Shown: positions 10,912 through 22,655, counted from the stretch's first letter. The stretch is DNA of 64,000 bases from Lentinus brumalis (GCA_001792895.1 MARA01000026.1:248001-312000); one strand, 5' to 3'. Notes: a model not told the origin generated them from the sequence alone. Numbers and translations: made by a program.

Positions 10912-13394
10912 ATGCCCAAGTTTCGTTTCGCGAAACGCGAGGGTGAGTGGTCTACTCCAGTCTGCCGTTGCACTTCATGTGTGGATGTCGGTGGGTGTCA
11001 CTGACGGTCATCGTGTTGACAGAGGCAGTGACCTCGATCGGAATGTCACCCAGTGAGTACACTTGTTCTTTCGCGACTTGTGCGGTCAGAGCTTACGCTC
11101 GGGACACAACTCATCGAAAGACGACTCACCCTGTGTGATCTCCAGTCAAAGGGTCGGGCGGGTCGATCGAGGAGCGCTCTACTGAGAGTCCTCGAGAGTA
11201 CCGGCTCTACAAACGACGATGGATAGGACTCTTGGCATTGGTGAGTATTGCAGTCGTCGACGCTGTTATTTTGCTAAGGACGCCCTATCAAGGTTATCTT
11301 GAACATAGTCTCTGGCATGGTCTTGGTGTGGTTTGGTCCTATCGCGAATAACGGTGCGTCCTCCTTGCTCAGTCGGCGGCACCATGCACGACCACTCAAG
11401 ACGTCCCCGATAATAGTTGTGGCAGACTTTGGCTTTACGCTCGACCAAGTAAATTGGTTCGGGAATGTCGTTAATGTCGTATACCTCCCTTCCGCGTTGG
11501 TCGTCCCATACCTCTACGGCAGATTAGGTCTGCGAGGAACTGTAAGTGCACTCACGTTACCTTCGTTCCCACAAGAGGCTGACATGTTTGAAGGGATATA
11601 TCGGTGCTTGCCTGTTCATCGTATCGGGATGGGTTCGTTACGCCGGGACAGCGCGCTCGTTGTCGAAGTCCGATTCACTCGCTCTTATCATGATAGGTCA
11701 GGTGTGTGTTCGTGCGCCGCATTCGGTCACCTCCTACTCACGAAGTCAGTAGCTCTTGGCCGGGTTGACTGTTCCGATCTTCCAAGTTATTATCCCCAGC
11801 TACTCCGAACGATGGTTCGACCTCAAGGGTCGCACCACAGCCACGATGATTATGGGTCTCTGTATGTGCTCAGCAAACCTCATGAGTGTGCTCAGGAGGC
11901 TCAAGCGTAGTCAGCTAACCCGGTCGGCAACGCACTTGGACAGCTTATACCTCCATTAATTGGCACTACCAGGCAGTCAGTACGTGTAATCTCATTATCT
12001 GCAAGAGGCCGTGTTGACCTTGTAACAGCTCCTCGTCATGGCAATCATATTCACAGTCGCCGCGCCTGTAGTTTTCCTGGTTGGTGACCATCCGCCGACA
12101 CCTCCCAGTAAGCAGGTCTTTGGTTGTCACTTCTCGTGACTTACGCTGGTGTCCTCCCAAGCGTTCGCCGCGTCGCACAAGCACCCGTCGATGATGTCCC
12201 TTGTCCATGCGATGCTGGGCAGATTGCCTCGCGACCAATATACCTACATGACATTCCGGCAGCGGCTCGACTTTGCCATCATGGTTCTCGTGTTTGGTGT
12301 CCTGGTCGGAATGTGTGTCTTGTCTCAACCGCTTTGGATCCCCCGCTGAACATCACATTCATTATAGAATTAATTCATTCACTATCTTGACTGCCCAGCA
12401 GCTGGTGCGTAGTACGGTTGTACTGATCATCATCGCACTGACTTATCGCCCTACAGGGACCATACGGATATTCCGACGACACCGCAGGCTTCATGGGAGC
12501 TGCGCTGCTCCTGGTCGGCCTGGTTGCTGCAGCCGTCACTGCACCTCTATACGATCGCGTCCTCACACATCACCTGGCCCTTTCTTGCAAGCTGCTCACC
12601 CCCATTATGGCTGCATGCTGGATTGCGCTAATCTGGGAAAGTGCGTGATTTATCTCGCTCCGATGCTATGAACGCCGTGAACGACGGAACAATCCACAGT
12701 CAAACCCAACAACGACGTAGTCCTGTACGTCCTGATGGCCCTCATCGGCGGGACTAGTCTCAGTCTGCTCCCGGTCGTGCTCGAGCTCGCCGTCGAGCTG
12801 ACCCGGAACGCAGACGGCAGCTCGGCGATTCTCTGGCTGTCGTACGTACCGCCCGTCCGCTGTCCACATATGGTCCAGGCTCATCTCCGCGTCTTCTGCA
12901 CCCAGCACGAACCTGTTCGGCCTCATATTTGTCCTCGGTACGTTCCAGCATGCAGTTTCACGCCATTACCTGACAGATCGCTCACACGCATGTCTCTCCT
13001 CCGCACTCGACCACCGCTCGATTCACCGCCAACCTCTGCAGTCGAGGGAGCCCTCCGCGCAGGTCCAGATGCCAACCCGCCGCTCAACATGCGTCGCGCA
13101 TTCATCTTCCAGGCTTCAGTGATCTCCGCGTCGGTGCTTCTCATCTACCTTGTAGAAGGCAAGCAGACGCGGCGCGCCCAAGATGAACTCAAGCGCGACC
13201 AGGCCGAGCGCGCGGCCCACCAGCATGTGGGCATCGAGGTGGTGGAAGTGCCGAGCGGGCGGGACGACAGGAGCTCCCGGGAGGTTGTCCCGCCCAGTCA
13301 TATGGAGAAGGGTGGGAGCACGCTGAGCATCCCGAGTCTTGACAGCCCTGTTGACGCTGCAGGGCCAGGGGCGGGCGGTCTTCGTGCGTCTTGA
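10912..13394 (+). CDS. MFS transporter, SLC49/FLVCR-like
   Basis: Multi-pass plasma or organelle membrane transporter of the major facilitator superfamily. About 12 exons chain in frame from MPKFRFAKREE to the stop at 13392-13394. The soluble N-terminus (about 50 residues, ending YRLYKRRWIGLLAL) leads into transmembrane segments such as VILNIVSGMVLVWFGPIA, VVYLPSALVVPYLYGRLG and GYIGACLFIVSGWVRYAG. The stretch NPVGNALGQLIPPLIG resembles the corresponding helix of FLVCR-type (SLC49) carriers, whose characterised members move haem or choline; substrate here is inferred only from that. After a central loop (SHKHPSMMSL...RQRLDF) come the C-terminal helices, including GFMGAALLLVGLVAAAVTA and VVLYVLMALIGG. 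The last segment is followed by a charged cytosolic tail of about 80 residues. Nothing looks broken. Confidence 0.85.
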
Positions 13395-13807
13395 GCGGCG
13401 TTGTGCATATACGCATGGTGTGGCGCGGTGATGTTTATGTGGGCTATTATTCTTGCCATGTTGTCTTGTTGTACGACTTACTTTGTTGTCTGGACTCTGG
13501 ACGGTGGATTTGGATGTGTTGTATAAGTAACATTTACTAATACCAGCTTTGTGCACCCCATTTGACCGGTACTTACTTGGCGGTGAGCACATTTGTGTGA
13601 CTACAACACTCGTCTGACCGTATACTGTAGTGACATATTGAAACAAGACGGGGCCGCAAGGAAGGTGTCCATCACGAAGTCGATAAGTTATAAGGTGATT
13701 ACACGATGTGACTAAGTACTCTAGAATGATGAGCTCGAATCAGGTATACAGCACACTGCAACTGTGCAACATGACTACATGAGACATTTTCATTGGGCAG
13801 TGCACGT
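13395..13807. other. Intergenic between converging genes
   Basis: AT-richer 3' flanks of the MFS gene (plus) and the secreted-protein gene (minus). No gene or clear repeat seen. Confidence 0.5.
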
Positions 13808-14679
13808 TCAGCTGCCATTGAGGCTGCTGAGGTCGCGCGGGTCGGTGCCTGCACAAGTCCGATTCAGTCTCGAGCACATCACGAATCGGGCACACCGGTC
13901 ACTCACCGCAGTCGCTCTCGTGCACGTCGAACTCGACATCATTGCCCTTCGGCGTGAGCTGCGTGATGGTGGTGCCCGTGAACCACTGCACAGTCGCACA
14001 GTCCAAGCGGTACCGGAAAAAGTGTCAGTACTGCATCCGCTGCGACACGAAGCAAGGGCAGGGCACTACTGACAATGAAGTGACCGTCCACCTTCGAGCC
14101 GTAGTTGACCTGGACGTTGCCCGTCTGGGACGTGTGCGCGACCCCGGCGACGTACACGGCCTGGCGCTGGGGCGGGATCGAGAACTGGATCGACTTGGAC
14201 TCGGTCGCGCTCGTCTCCTCCGAGTCCGACACGCCGCCACCGACGCTGATCCCCTCCAGGGAGACACCGAAGTCCGCGTTGATCGTCGTTGTCTGCGAGA
14301 CAGTCGTCTCACCGCCGAGGGTGACGGTGATATCTTCTGTGGCGCCGCCGCAGCTGTTTGAGGGGGCGCGGCATCAGTGACTGGTTTGAGAGCAGATGGC
14401 AGTGGAGGGGGTTGGATCAACGTACTTCAACTGGGGGTCGCCGAGGACAGTCCAGACGCGGACGTCCGGGTTGTTGACGATGTTGATCAAAGTGCACTTG
14501 TCTGCCTTCTTGACGTTGGGGGAGCCGGGGCCGCCAGGGCACGACGCAAGGAGGTCTTCGTTTGCAGGTCCACTGGCGTCATCACGAGCTGCGAAGCCGC
14601 CGCGGGGCAACGCACGACCAGTCGTGAGAGCGAGAGTAGAGCTCAGAAGAGAAAGTGCAAAGAATGCGCCAGCGAACAT
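13808..14679 (-). CDS. Small secreted protein, unknown family
   Basis: Four exons: from ATG 14679 to a donor near 14428; then LNCGGATEDITV up to a donor near 14073; then WFTGTTITQL up to a donor near 13906; then a short last exon ending at 13808. Product about 215 residues. It has an N-terminal signal peptide (MFAGAFFALSLLSSTLAL) and a probable processing site near LPRGG. The mature part has four or so cysteines and a Ser/Thr-rich middle (VSQTTTINADFGVSLEGIS, VGGGVSDSEETSATESKS, IQFSIPPQRQAVYVAG) that suggests beta strands. The alternating pattern is vaguely like beta-sandwich or pore-forming-fold proteins, but I cannot assign a family. A TATA element lies about 110 bases upstream. Extracellular location is inferred from the signal peptide. 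Confidence 0.75.
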
Positions 14680-14788
14680 CTTTGTGAACTGTCCTTTGAA
14701 GATAGAGAAAGCGGATGAGGAGGTCGGTGGGGAGTCGAACGAGGATGCGAACGAAGGACACTGGTCCGCTTCTCTGCACCAGCTCAGG

Positions 14789-14796
14789 CTATATAT
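14789..14796 (-). promoter_or_regulatory. TATA-like box of the secreted-protein gene
   Basis: ATATATAG on the minus strand, about 110 bases before the ATG at 14679, preceding a CT-rich leader. Confidence 0.5.
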
Positions 14797-14829
14797 CGAG
14801 GCCTATGGACCTTCTTGAACCCCACGACG

Positions 14830-15499
14830 ATGCTCTGCCCATCAATCTGTAGCGACATGGTCGCCGTTCGTCGTATGCAGCACTGCAGTGATGGTTTGTC
14901 GAGTGGTTGCGCGATGAACGATGCCGTGTAGCCAAGCCTGTTGGCTGCGTACTTCAGGGTGGTGGTACAAAGTACCGAGACCCTTGACATCACTGTTCGC
15001 CTCGTAACGCACGCGCACAGGATCAGGGTCGAGAAAGTGTTGCTGTCCCCCGTCGCGTTCTGTCATCGGGCCGTCATCACAGGTCATCACGGCCTGAGGC
15101 CCTGACCGTTCGTGCCTCCGCGAGCAACTCGGAGCGGGTGGTGATGCTGCAGGGTAGCCTTGAGAGCAATCTGTACCGGTGCACGAAATATGAGATGGCA
15201 CACCGACAGTACTCGTGCATTGCTCCGCATCTTGATGCGCTAACGCGACCCGCAGATCGCAGATGCGGGAGTAATACATGTGCCTGCATCAGTGGTTGCT
15301 GAAGCCTGGAGGATGCGACCGACGTGTCCACCAGCGGGACCCCTGTTTTACACTGGTAGAGTGTACTCTACACTGCCTGGGGGGGGGGGGAAATACGCAC
15401 ATCAGCTACCTGACGAATTAATTGAGTATCCATTCACCTAGCTACTGGCGAGACCATGCCAGTGAACTTGGGTCCCTTCCAATGTTACTCATCATACTA
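14830..15499. other. Intergenic, includes a 12-G run
   Basis: No supported gene. A homopolymer of 12 G lies at 15379-15390, followed by an AT-rich stretch just before the MITE. Confidence 0.5.
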
Positions 15500-15766
15500 C
15501 TGTACCATTTCGATCAATTCGGACAGGCCTGTGACGTGTGACACGCCGATTTCGCCCCGCAAAATCGGCCAGGGTGCCGGTGACCTGTGACATCGGCCTC
15601 AATTTCGGACAGATGAGGGGCGCGCGACAGCGCGCCGGCCCCGGCGAGATTGGCGCCCAAAAAACAGGTTCAGACAAGCCTCCAGTGACCCGTGACACGG
15701 CCCGAAATTTCGGCCAATCTAGGGGCCGGTGACGCGTGACTGTCCGAATTGATTGAAATGGTACAG
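15500..15766. mobile_element. MITE, 267 bp, TA-flanked, with 27-bp terminal inverted repeats
   Basis: The left end CTGTACCATTTC(G)ATCAATTC... (15500-15526) and the reverse complement of the right end (15740-15766) match over 27 bases with one mismatch. TA dinucleotides flank both sides (15498-15499 and 15767-15768), the target-site duplication of Tc1/mariner-type elements. The interior has no coding capacity and is full of short palindromes and GTGACCTGTGACA-like motifs. The termini read CT-GT...AG, so a GT donor and a TACAG acceptor are built into the ends. Confidence 0.85.
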
Positions 15767-15789
15767 TACTTGGCGCATCCAGACATTGC

Positions 15790-16282
15790 CTTGGCCTCGA
15801 GGCAGGACCCCGGCCAAAGCGCCCGGAGCTCATATGCCAGGATCACCGAAAATGGGCCCCGAGGGCCCCGAAAGTTGCATGCCATTCACCGAAAACGGCC
15901 CCGAAGAAGTGCGATGTCACATCCCCGAAAGTCCCTGGAGAGGGAGAGGGCGTGCTGGTATGTTGGGATCACCGAAATTTGGCGGGGTGGGGTCTTTCCT
16001 GGAATCAGCACCGGGGTCCGAGCAACCAGCTTGAACCGATGCTCGTAAACCAGACGGCCGGTCGTCTTACATGAGCGTAATAGCATCCGGCCCGCTCGGC
16101 AGCGTGTAACCGGCCGCTAAGCGCCCAAGATGTTATGGGCCGGCGAGCACCGAAAAGCCAGGGGCCGGAGAGAGCTTACGTGCCAATAACCGAAATTCAC
16201 TCTCCGCAAGACCACCGAAACCGGCCCCGGCCGGCATATGACCTCTGGGCGCTTTTGCCGGGGTCCTCTCGAGGCGTGTGAC
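15790..16282. mobile_element. Second inverted-repeat element next to the MITE
   Basis: About 45 bases near 15793-15838 (GCCTCGAGGCAGGACCCCGG then CAAAGCGCCC and TCATATGCC) recur inverted near 16234-16279 with a few mismatches. The interior is GC-rich and repeats a CACCGAAA/CCCCGAAA motif many times on one strand. No protein is encoded, and flanking duplications are not obvious. It is probably another non-autonomous element or a nested insertion. Confidence 0.55.
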
Positions 16283-17138
16283 CTTGGCGCAGGCGGATCT
16301 GGGGCTGCCCACCTGCAGGAGACAATCGGGGTCGTACCGCAGGCTGCAAACCGCTGCCGCCACACAACGGAGGACACCGACCTCACATCGACAAATTCAC
16401 GTGTTCACTGGACAACACACTGCCATTCCATAGACGAGTCGGTCTTGCCAAGCCCAGTGCTTGAGATTGAAATTGGATCGCCTCAGCGAGAGATCGCAGT
16501 CTGAAAGCATCGCATGAGATCGCATGCGGTCCAGCATCTGTCAAACACATGTCGCGAAGGTGGGGGAAGGATGTGATTTCGAGGAAGACCTTATAAAGCT
16601 CCGTACAAGCACGACCTGTGGGTATGTAGTGCAACTGCCATGATCCTGGTCCAGAGGAGAGGATGAACCGACGTACAAACTCACGAACTTTCCGCTGTGC
16701 CATGTCAGGCTATCTGTAGACTCGAGCACCACAAGGCGAGATACCGGGTACAAGTAGGCACTTACCTCTGTCTGTTTCTATCCCCCAGACTATTCCAATG
16801 ACCGATCGCACCCATGTCTTGCTGGGAATTTCTACGTCGAAGGGCGGTTCGCACCTTGGGGACTCCTAAGTGGACTCGCCTCAACGCTGAAGGTGTACAC
16901 AGTGGCGTAGCTGCTCCTTGACGTTAAAGACGAGTAAGTACAGTGGTCATTGATGGTTATAGACGATGTCGCCGTCGTGGTTCGATGAGAGACTGACGTC
17001 GGCGTCCGCAGCCACAGCTAGCCACAGCCCTGAGCGTTTATGTCCTCAACGTCCTCCACAACGACCACGACCTCGTCCCCGTCCTCGACTCCAGCTTAGA
17101 CTCGCTCTATACCCTCGTTATCTCCGCCAGCGACAAGA
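16283..17138. other. Upstream region of the OSBP gene; unresolved minus-strand open frames
   Basis: Minus-strand frames at 16753-16541 and 16703-16383 contain plausible protein (VVLESTDSLTWHSGKF before a GTGAGT donor; ELYKVFLEITSFPHLRD). They may be exons of a small or decayed gene, but I could not build a complete model or name a family. Confidence 0.3.
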
Positions 17139-18786
17139 ATGTCCGGAAGTCAGACTCCCAGCGAACTCCCGGGCGAGGTGCGTTCTCTCGGGCTAGACTA
17201 GGGATGGATGGCTGACACGGTGCGTCATGATCGCGCCTCGACCTTGGCCAACGACTGTCCATTTCCCGCGCCGGCCTTACTCTCGACCCCGCATTGTCTC
17301 GCCGCAGGGAGTGCCATCCGCGCAGAAGGGCAGCTGGGCAACCTTCCTCAAGTCGTACGTCCTCGCACACTCGCCCGTCTGATCTGTATGTGAACGCTTG
17401 CTGTTTCTCAGGATCGCGTCCTTCTCGGGAGATCTCTCGTCCTTGACCGCGCCGCCGTTCATTCTCTCGCCCATCTCCCTCACCGAGTTCCCTGGTACGC
17501 TCACTGCAGTCACTGCGGATACTGGAGCCCGTGACATTGACGCGTCTCTACAGCGTACTGGTGCGAGCGCCCTGATCTGTTCGCCGCCATTGCAGATTCC
17601 AAGACGGAGAAGGACAGATCAATTGCCGTCCTGAAGTGGTTCATTGTGCGTGCGCTCGTGCTCTCCAAGTAGAATATGTCTGAACGGCGGGGATACAGAG
17701 CACCCTCAAGGGCCAATACACCTCCCGTAACGAGAAGCTGGGATCAGAGAAGAAGTGCGTCTCAGCTGTGGGAACATCGGATTGGATTTATTGACGTCAC
17801 CAACAGGCCGCTCAACCCTGTCCTTGGAGAGCTGTTCTATGGTCACTGGCCGGACGTCAACGGCCGCGGTCAGACCAACCTCGTCGTCGAGCAGGTCTCC
17901 CACCATCCGCCCATCACCGCCTACTATATCTGCAACCCGTCGAAGGGCCTAGCTCTGCAGGGTCACTCTGCCCAGAAGACGAGTTTCTCCGGTGGCAGCA
18001 TCATCGTGAAACAGATCGGACATGCCATCCTGACTGTCGACCTCCCGGAGGGCGGTAAGGAGGAGTTCCTAATCACCCTCCCTCGCCTGCGGATCGACGG
18101 TCTGTGGTACGGCTCACCATATATCGAGCTCTCGGAGACGTCATATATCCAAAGTTCCTCGGGCTGGCTCTCTACGGTGCGCACAGTCCTCAGCATCGAG
18201 TATCTGCGGCCGCGCTGAACAATACTCCTTAGATTGAATACAAGGGCAAGGGCTACTTCTCCGGACGCTCCCACTCATTCAAGGCTGTTCTCACACCACC
18301 TGGATCTTCAACTGCTGCCAAGAAGTATGAGGGCGTATGGCACGAGACGTCAAAGGATCTTGACACCGGCGAGACCTTCACGGACGTCACGACGCCCAAG
18401 GAGGAGGTCACCGTCGGCCCTCTCGAGAACATGCAGGATTTCGAGAGCAGGAAGTTGTGGCAACACGTCGCTCGTGGTATCCGAGAGGGTGATTACGACG
18501 CGGCAAGTCGCGAGAAGAGCAAGATCGAGGTCCGTCTCTCCGCTTTGACTCGCTGCCCGTCCTGTATGCTGACCGCGCCCCCACACAGAACGAGCAGCGG
18601 CAGCGTCGGCGGGACGAACAGGCAGCAGGTGCCCCATGGCAGCTGCTGCACTTCGAGCACATCCCGTCGGACCCTGTGTACGAGCGCCTCGCGAAGAAGT
18701 TCAACGGCAACCCGCCCACTGAGGACACCTATGTGTTCAAGCACAACCATTCGCAGACGCCTTCCGTTTCCTCCGCTTCGACCTAA
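17139..18786 (+). CDS. Oxysterol-binding protein family, KES1/OSH4 type
   Basis: Cytosolic lipid-transfer protein exchanging sterols and phosphoinositides between membranes. It begins with MSGSQTPSELPGE and continues through eight or so short introns (17178, 17358, 17493, 17645, 17755, 18176 and 18529 are donors or near them). The order is the short OSH4 form without a PH domain. An N-terminal lid region (GSWATFLKSIASFSGDLSSL, TAPPFILSPISLTEFP) is followed by YWCERPDLF, NPVLGELFYGHW and the family signature EQVSHHPP. Then come LRIDGLWYGSPYIELSETSYI, the IEYKGKGYFSGRSHSF strand and the C-terminal W-x-L-HFEHIPSDPVYE helix. It ends SVSSAST. About 390 residues, normal for the family. The ATG at 17139 was preferred because it joins in frame to GVPSAQKGSWATF. 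Confidence 0.93.
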
Positions 18787-19230
18787 GCTGCTACAGTCTT
18801 CGAGGAGTGGAGAGTAGTTTCGGACTATGAATTGGTTTGTTAATGAGACTTTGCGATTGTAGAGTTGTACTCCTACTACCGTGGCAAGTGGACTGTCGAT
18901 ACAGTCCTGTCGAGGCTTCGCTTACTCGATGGGCGCGCATGGTGTTACTTTGCCCGCTCATCTGTCCGTCTTCGTATTTTGAGCGTGCGAGTGCCTGACG
19001 GTTTGAGTTTCATTCGGTGATCGCAGTTCGTTAGGACGTACAAAGATCGCGACGACGTTGCCCCCTTCTGCAAGACGCCGCTGCATTGACCTCCCTTGAC
19101 AGCCACGAAGCCAGCAACTTCGGTGAACCGGCATCAGTGAGACTGCATTCACTTGTCGAAATGACAACGAGAACTGACAGTTCTCCAGGTGCCTTTTTGT
19201 AGACGTTCTGCGATACCTCTTCGTCCATCG
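18787..19230. other. Intergenic OSBP to F-box
   Basis: 3' flank of the OSBP gene and probable promoter of the next gene in the same direction. Nothing else recognised. Confidence 0.5.
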
Positions 19231-20725
19231 ATGCACCGCCACATCGAACATGAGCGGGGCGACACCAAACGCACGACGCGATTGCCTCCCGAGGTCGAAG
19301 GCCTCGTTATATCACATTTGTGCGACGACAAGCCCGCCCTAGCCGCCTGCTCCGTGGTCTGCGAGTCATGGCTCCAGCAGAGCCGTACCTTCCTATTCGA
19401 AAGCGTCGTCGTCAAGGCAGCATCCACCGCCCACTTTCTCTCCTTCCTAGACCTGCTGGGCACCGCGCGATACGCACGCGAGTCTATTCAGACCCTTACT
19501 CTGCATGCGAGCCCGCCGCAGAGCTCGATTAGCATGTGGGCCAGCCAGGACGCCGTCCGACGGGGCTGGCCGGCGGTCGACCGTGCGTTCCTGCAGGCCG
19601 TCGCCGCGACGGTACCAAAGCTCAAACGGCTGCGGCTTACCCAGATCCGCTTCGCCGAAGGCGAGCACAGCGGGACTGACGACAAGAACTCGAACTGCGC
19701 CCAGCAGTCCGCCGGTGTGCGGGTGCAGCAGCTGCGCCTGTCAGGCCTTGGATACATGCCGAAGACGGAGATCCCGGCCATGCTGTCAAGCCTGTCCGCC
19801 TTCGCCCAGATCGACGAGCTGGAGCTTTACCATCTCAAGACTTCGCAGCCTGTAAGACCGGATAGGCTCGGCGTGGAGCCCCGTCCCCTTCCGGAGCCAG
19901 CAAGCGTTGACATCGGAACGACCTTCCCAGTGCCCGTCGTCCGCTCGTTCAAGTTCTCCGCGAGCCACGCCACAGCGATCGAGTTCTCGCGTCTGGTGTA
20001 CGCTATGCTAGCGAACGGAGGAGAATTCGCCGCACTGACGTCCCTGTCCTGGGCGGCAGACGACTGGATGGTCTTGGAGGAGATGGCGCCTTTCCTGCAG
20101 GCGACCGCGCCGCACCTCCGCAGCCTGAGGCTCAACATGGGGACGTGGGTGTTCGAGGGTCAGCGCAACCCTCCTGGTTCCCCGCGATTCTGTACGTCTC
20201 TCTCCCCAATCTTGTCATGCGGACCCTTCACTGACACCACGCGGTCGATATGCGCACGTAGTCATCAGATGGGACCATATCGCCAAGCTCTCCGACATGC
20301 CTCTGCTCGAGTCGCTGACTTTGACGTACGACGCGCCCCCGCAGCGCAGAGCAGCTCAAGTCCTCTACCCCGTCTTCTCTAGCTATACATACCTGCTCTC
20401 GTACCCGCCGCCTTCCCTTCGACGACTGACTCTGCGATTCACGCTGCCGGACGACGCACAGCGATGGGACATGACCAAGGACGAGTACCAGCAGTGGTAC
20501 CTTGACCGGCTCACAGAGAAACAGACTCTCTGGGACGAGCTTGATCTGACCCTCGACCGGTTATCGACGTTGGAGACGGTGGAGGTCGTGTTCTCTAGTC
20601 GTTGGAGTAAGATGTTGGATAGATTAGGTCCGCTGGTGATGCAGTCGATGCGTCGAACGCAAGCGAGCGCCGTTCTGCGGGTGTCGTGGCAGGCGAGTGG
20701 ACGAATCACTAGTCGCGCACACTGA
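19231..20725 (+). CDS. F-box-like protein with leucine-rich C-terminal part
   Basis: Probable substrate adaptor of an SCF ubiquitin ligase, from an expanded basidiomycete family. Exons 19231-20191 and 20262-20725, joined through a 70-base intron, give about 475 residues. The N-terminus carries an F-box-like motif (LPPEVEGLVISHLCDDK then LAACSVVCESWLQQSR-FLFESVVV). The rest is an irregular leucine-rich array (VPKLKRLRLTQIRF, IDELELYHLK, APHLRSLRLNMG, MPLLESLTLTYDAPPQ, SLRRLTLRFTLPDDA, LSTLETVEVVFSSRW). The reading frame is open from a GTG at 19189, but the ATG at 19231 (MHRHIEHERG) is the first ATG. No target can be inferred. Confidence 0.8.
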
Positions 20726-20924
20726 GACTGATACCCACCTCTGGCGTTACAGGCAGCGGCGTACTCTTTTGAATGAAAGAATGGCGAGTAAGGCGGGCCC
20801 ACAGATATATGAATTCATGAATATATTATTGATACATTGCGGACTATCGTAGGCGACTTGTATACATGAACGACTCGGAGATGCAAATGACAGGGATCAT
20901 CGCTTCCTCACGAAGGTTTCGGCG

Positions 20925-22655
20925 CATGTTAGCTTCCCCGCGTGAGCAGGTACTAATCCCGAGGGCCACGAAGAGGCCTGCGCCAGGAACAACCGCGCCA
21001 CAAAGGCGGCGGATGACCGTACCTCGGGGCCGGTCTTGACTCGGAGCTCTCTTGCAGAGTTCTCCGAGCGGCACTTGAAGTTCCATTGGTTTGGTCATAT
21101 CTGGAGGCATGTCAGTACGCGGCAATGACAGCAACGTCGAGCAGAATACTCACTCAACCTCCACTTTTCCATCACCCAGGTCCTCCTGCAACAGCGTATC
21201 AGCAACGCGGAGCGGAACAACGAAGACGCAACGCACCTTGCCCTATTTTGGGCGACGCCGAGTGGGCCCAAATTCAACCACCGGCGTCGCTTTCTTCGTC
21301 CATTTTGTGGCGCTTGCATGTACGCACGGGTCATTTGGCGTACGGCGCAGCCATAAGGCATGCTTGGGCGAGTCGAATGCAAGCGCCTTTCTACGAAAAC
21401 GATGGTCAGCTTGCGAGACGGCGAAGAGACATACGCTGGTGGTTCATGTCCGATTTCATCCTACTTTATCCCATCCCGAATTGGCGCACGCCTGTCGCGT
21501 CTCTGCGCATGGGACGGGGTGTCCGTGGGGCAGAGATAGACGCATCGAGGTAGCATCGAGTGCGCCCACACGCCACACGGACGGCACGCTCAGAGCCCTC
21601 CGGGAGGAGAGGTTACGGTGCGAAACGTGGCCCGGAGAGTAGGCCACGCCGACTTGACGTCGACGCTAGCTGCCTACTCAACACGGAACCAGATGCTCTG
21701 CAGTCTGCACGAGCTGACCCGCGCCGGTGCGGCGGAGCCGGTAGGGCCTTCAGAGGTCTTGCGGGGGTGGGTTAGAGGTCGTCAAGTAAGCAGGAGGAAC
21801 GGACAAGGACGAACCACAGAGGACTATCCCTACGCTGGCGACAAGACGCACAGGCGGCCACCTGCACGACACATGCGACAGCTGTCCGCAGAAGAGCAGA
21901 CCTCGCAGAGGTGTCGCTCGATGTCACCCTTTTTACGCGTGTACGTCGCCACCCATACCGCCCATGGCAGCACGTTGCTGGTTACAGCGTCCGTGAGGAG
22001 TCCCCGCCAGCGAGTGGCGTAGGACTCCTTCCCGGTTCACCCCGACCGACACAGACCGTGACGACCCACGAGGTGGACGTACGAGGCCTATGCCAGTGCG
22101 GAGCGCCGACGCTGGGCTCATTCCCGCTCCGCCACTCGAGGCCGGCTACGACGGCAGGGCACTGGAACAGGTTGATGGCCAACTTGTGACCGGGACGGCA
22201 CGCCACAGTGCTACCTGAGCCGGGTGTCAGCGACGGTGGAGATGGTGAGCGAGGAAGACAAACGTACATGTTTCACACTGGGACGACCTGGTACATCGAC
22301 GCTGTGCAGGATGTGAGAGGAGGTCGGCAAAGGAGGGTAGAGTGGCGCACCTTGATGTGTCGAGCCCGTGCTGGCCCGTTGAACTTCGAGGTGGTTTGCT
22401 AGGTCAGGGCGAGGAGCGGTGGTGGTCGTGCATAGTCGAGCATGGAAGGGAACATAGCCTGCATACTTAGTGCTTGGGGGTGGTGGTGGTTGCGGGGAAA
22501 GGTGTGTGAGGACAAGAACGCGCAGAGCTGGGCCTTTTAAGGGCCCGGGGAGCGGCTGGCGCCACCTCTGTTGTCCCAGGAGGCCGAACAAAGAGCGCCC
22601 TGGTCCTTGTGTGGGTTCTCGGGCGCGGCTTCTCGGTCGCCCTCCTCTTGCCATT
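20925..22655 (-). repeat. Left arm of a diverged inverted repeat (about 1.7 kb)
   Basis: This arm, read on the minus strand, aligns along its length with 29997-31936 on the plus strand. Well-matched islands include a promoter-like CCTTAAAAGG box followed by GCGCGTTCTTGTCCTCACAC, a stretch around GTAGCACTGTGGCGTGCCGT, and the end near GTTCCTGGCGCAGGCCTCTT. Several conserved positions look like splice sites (GTATGC donor near 22478, CTGACCTAG acceptor; GTGCGCC and GTACGT donors). An open stretch reads TGKESYATRWRGLLTDAVTS-NVLPWAVWVATY. The arm probably carries a gene or gene relic of unknown function. Confidence 0.75.

Noticed and set aside
20761..20860. AT-rich inverted motif near ATATATGAATTCATGAATATAT
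   Set aside because: Short self-complementary AT sequence in a 3' flank; could serve as a terminator but is too simple to claim.
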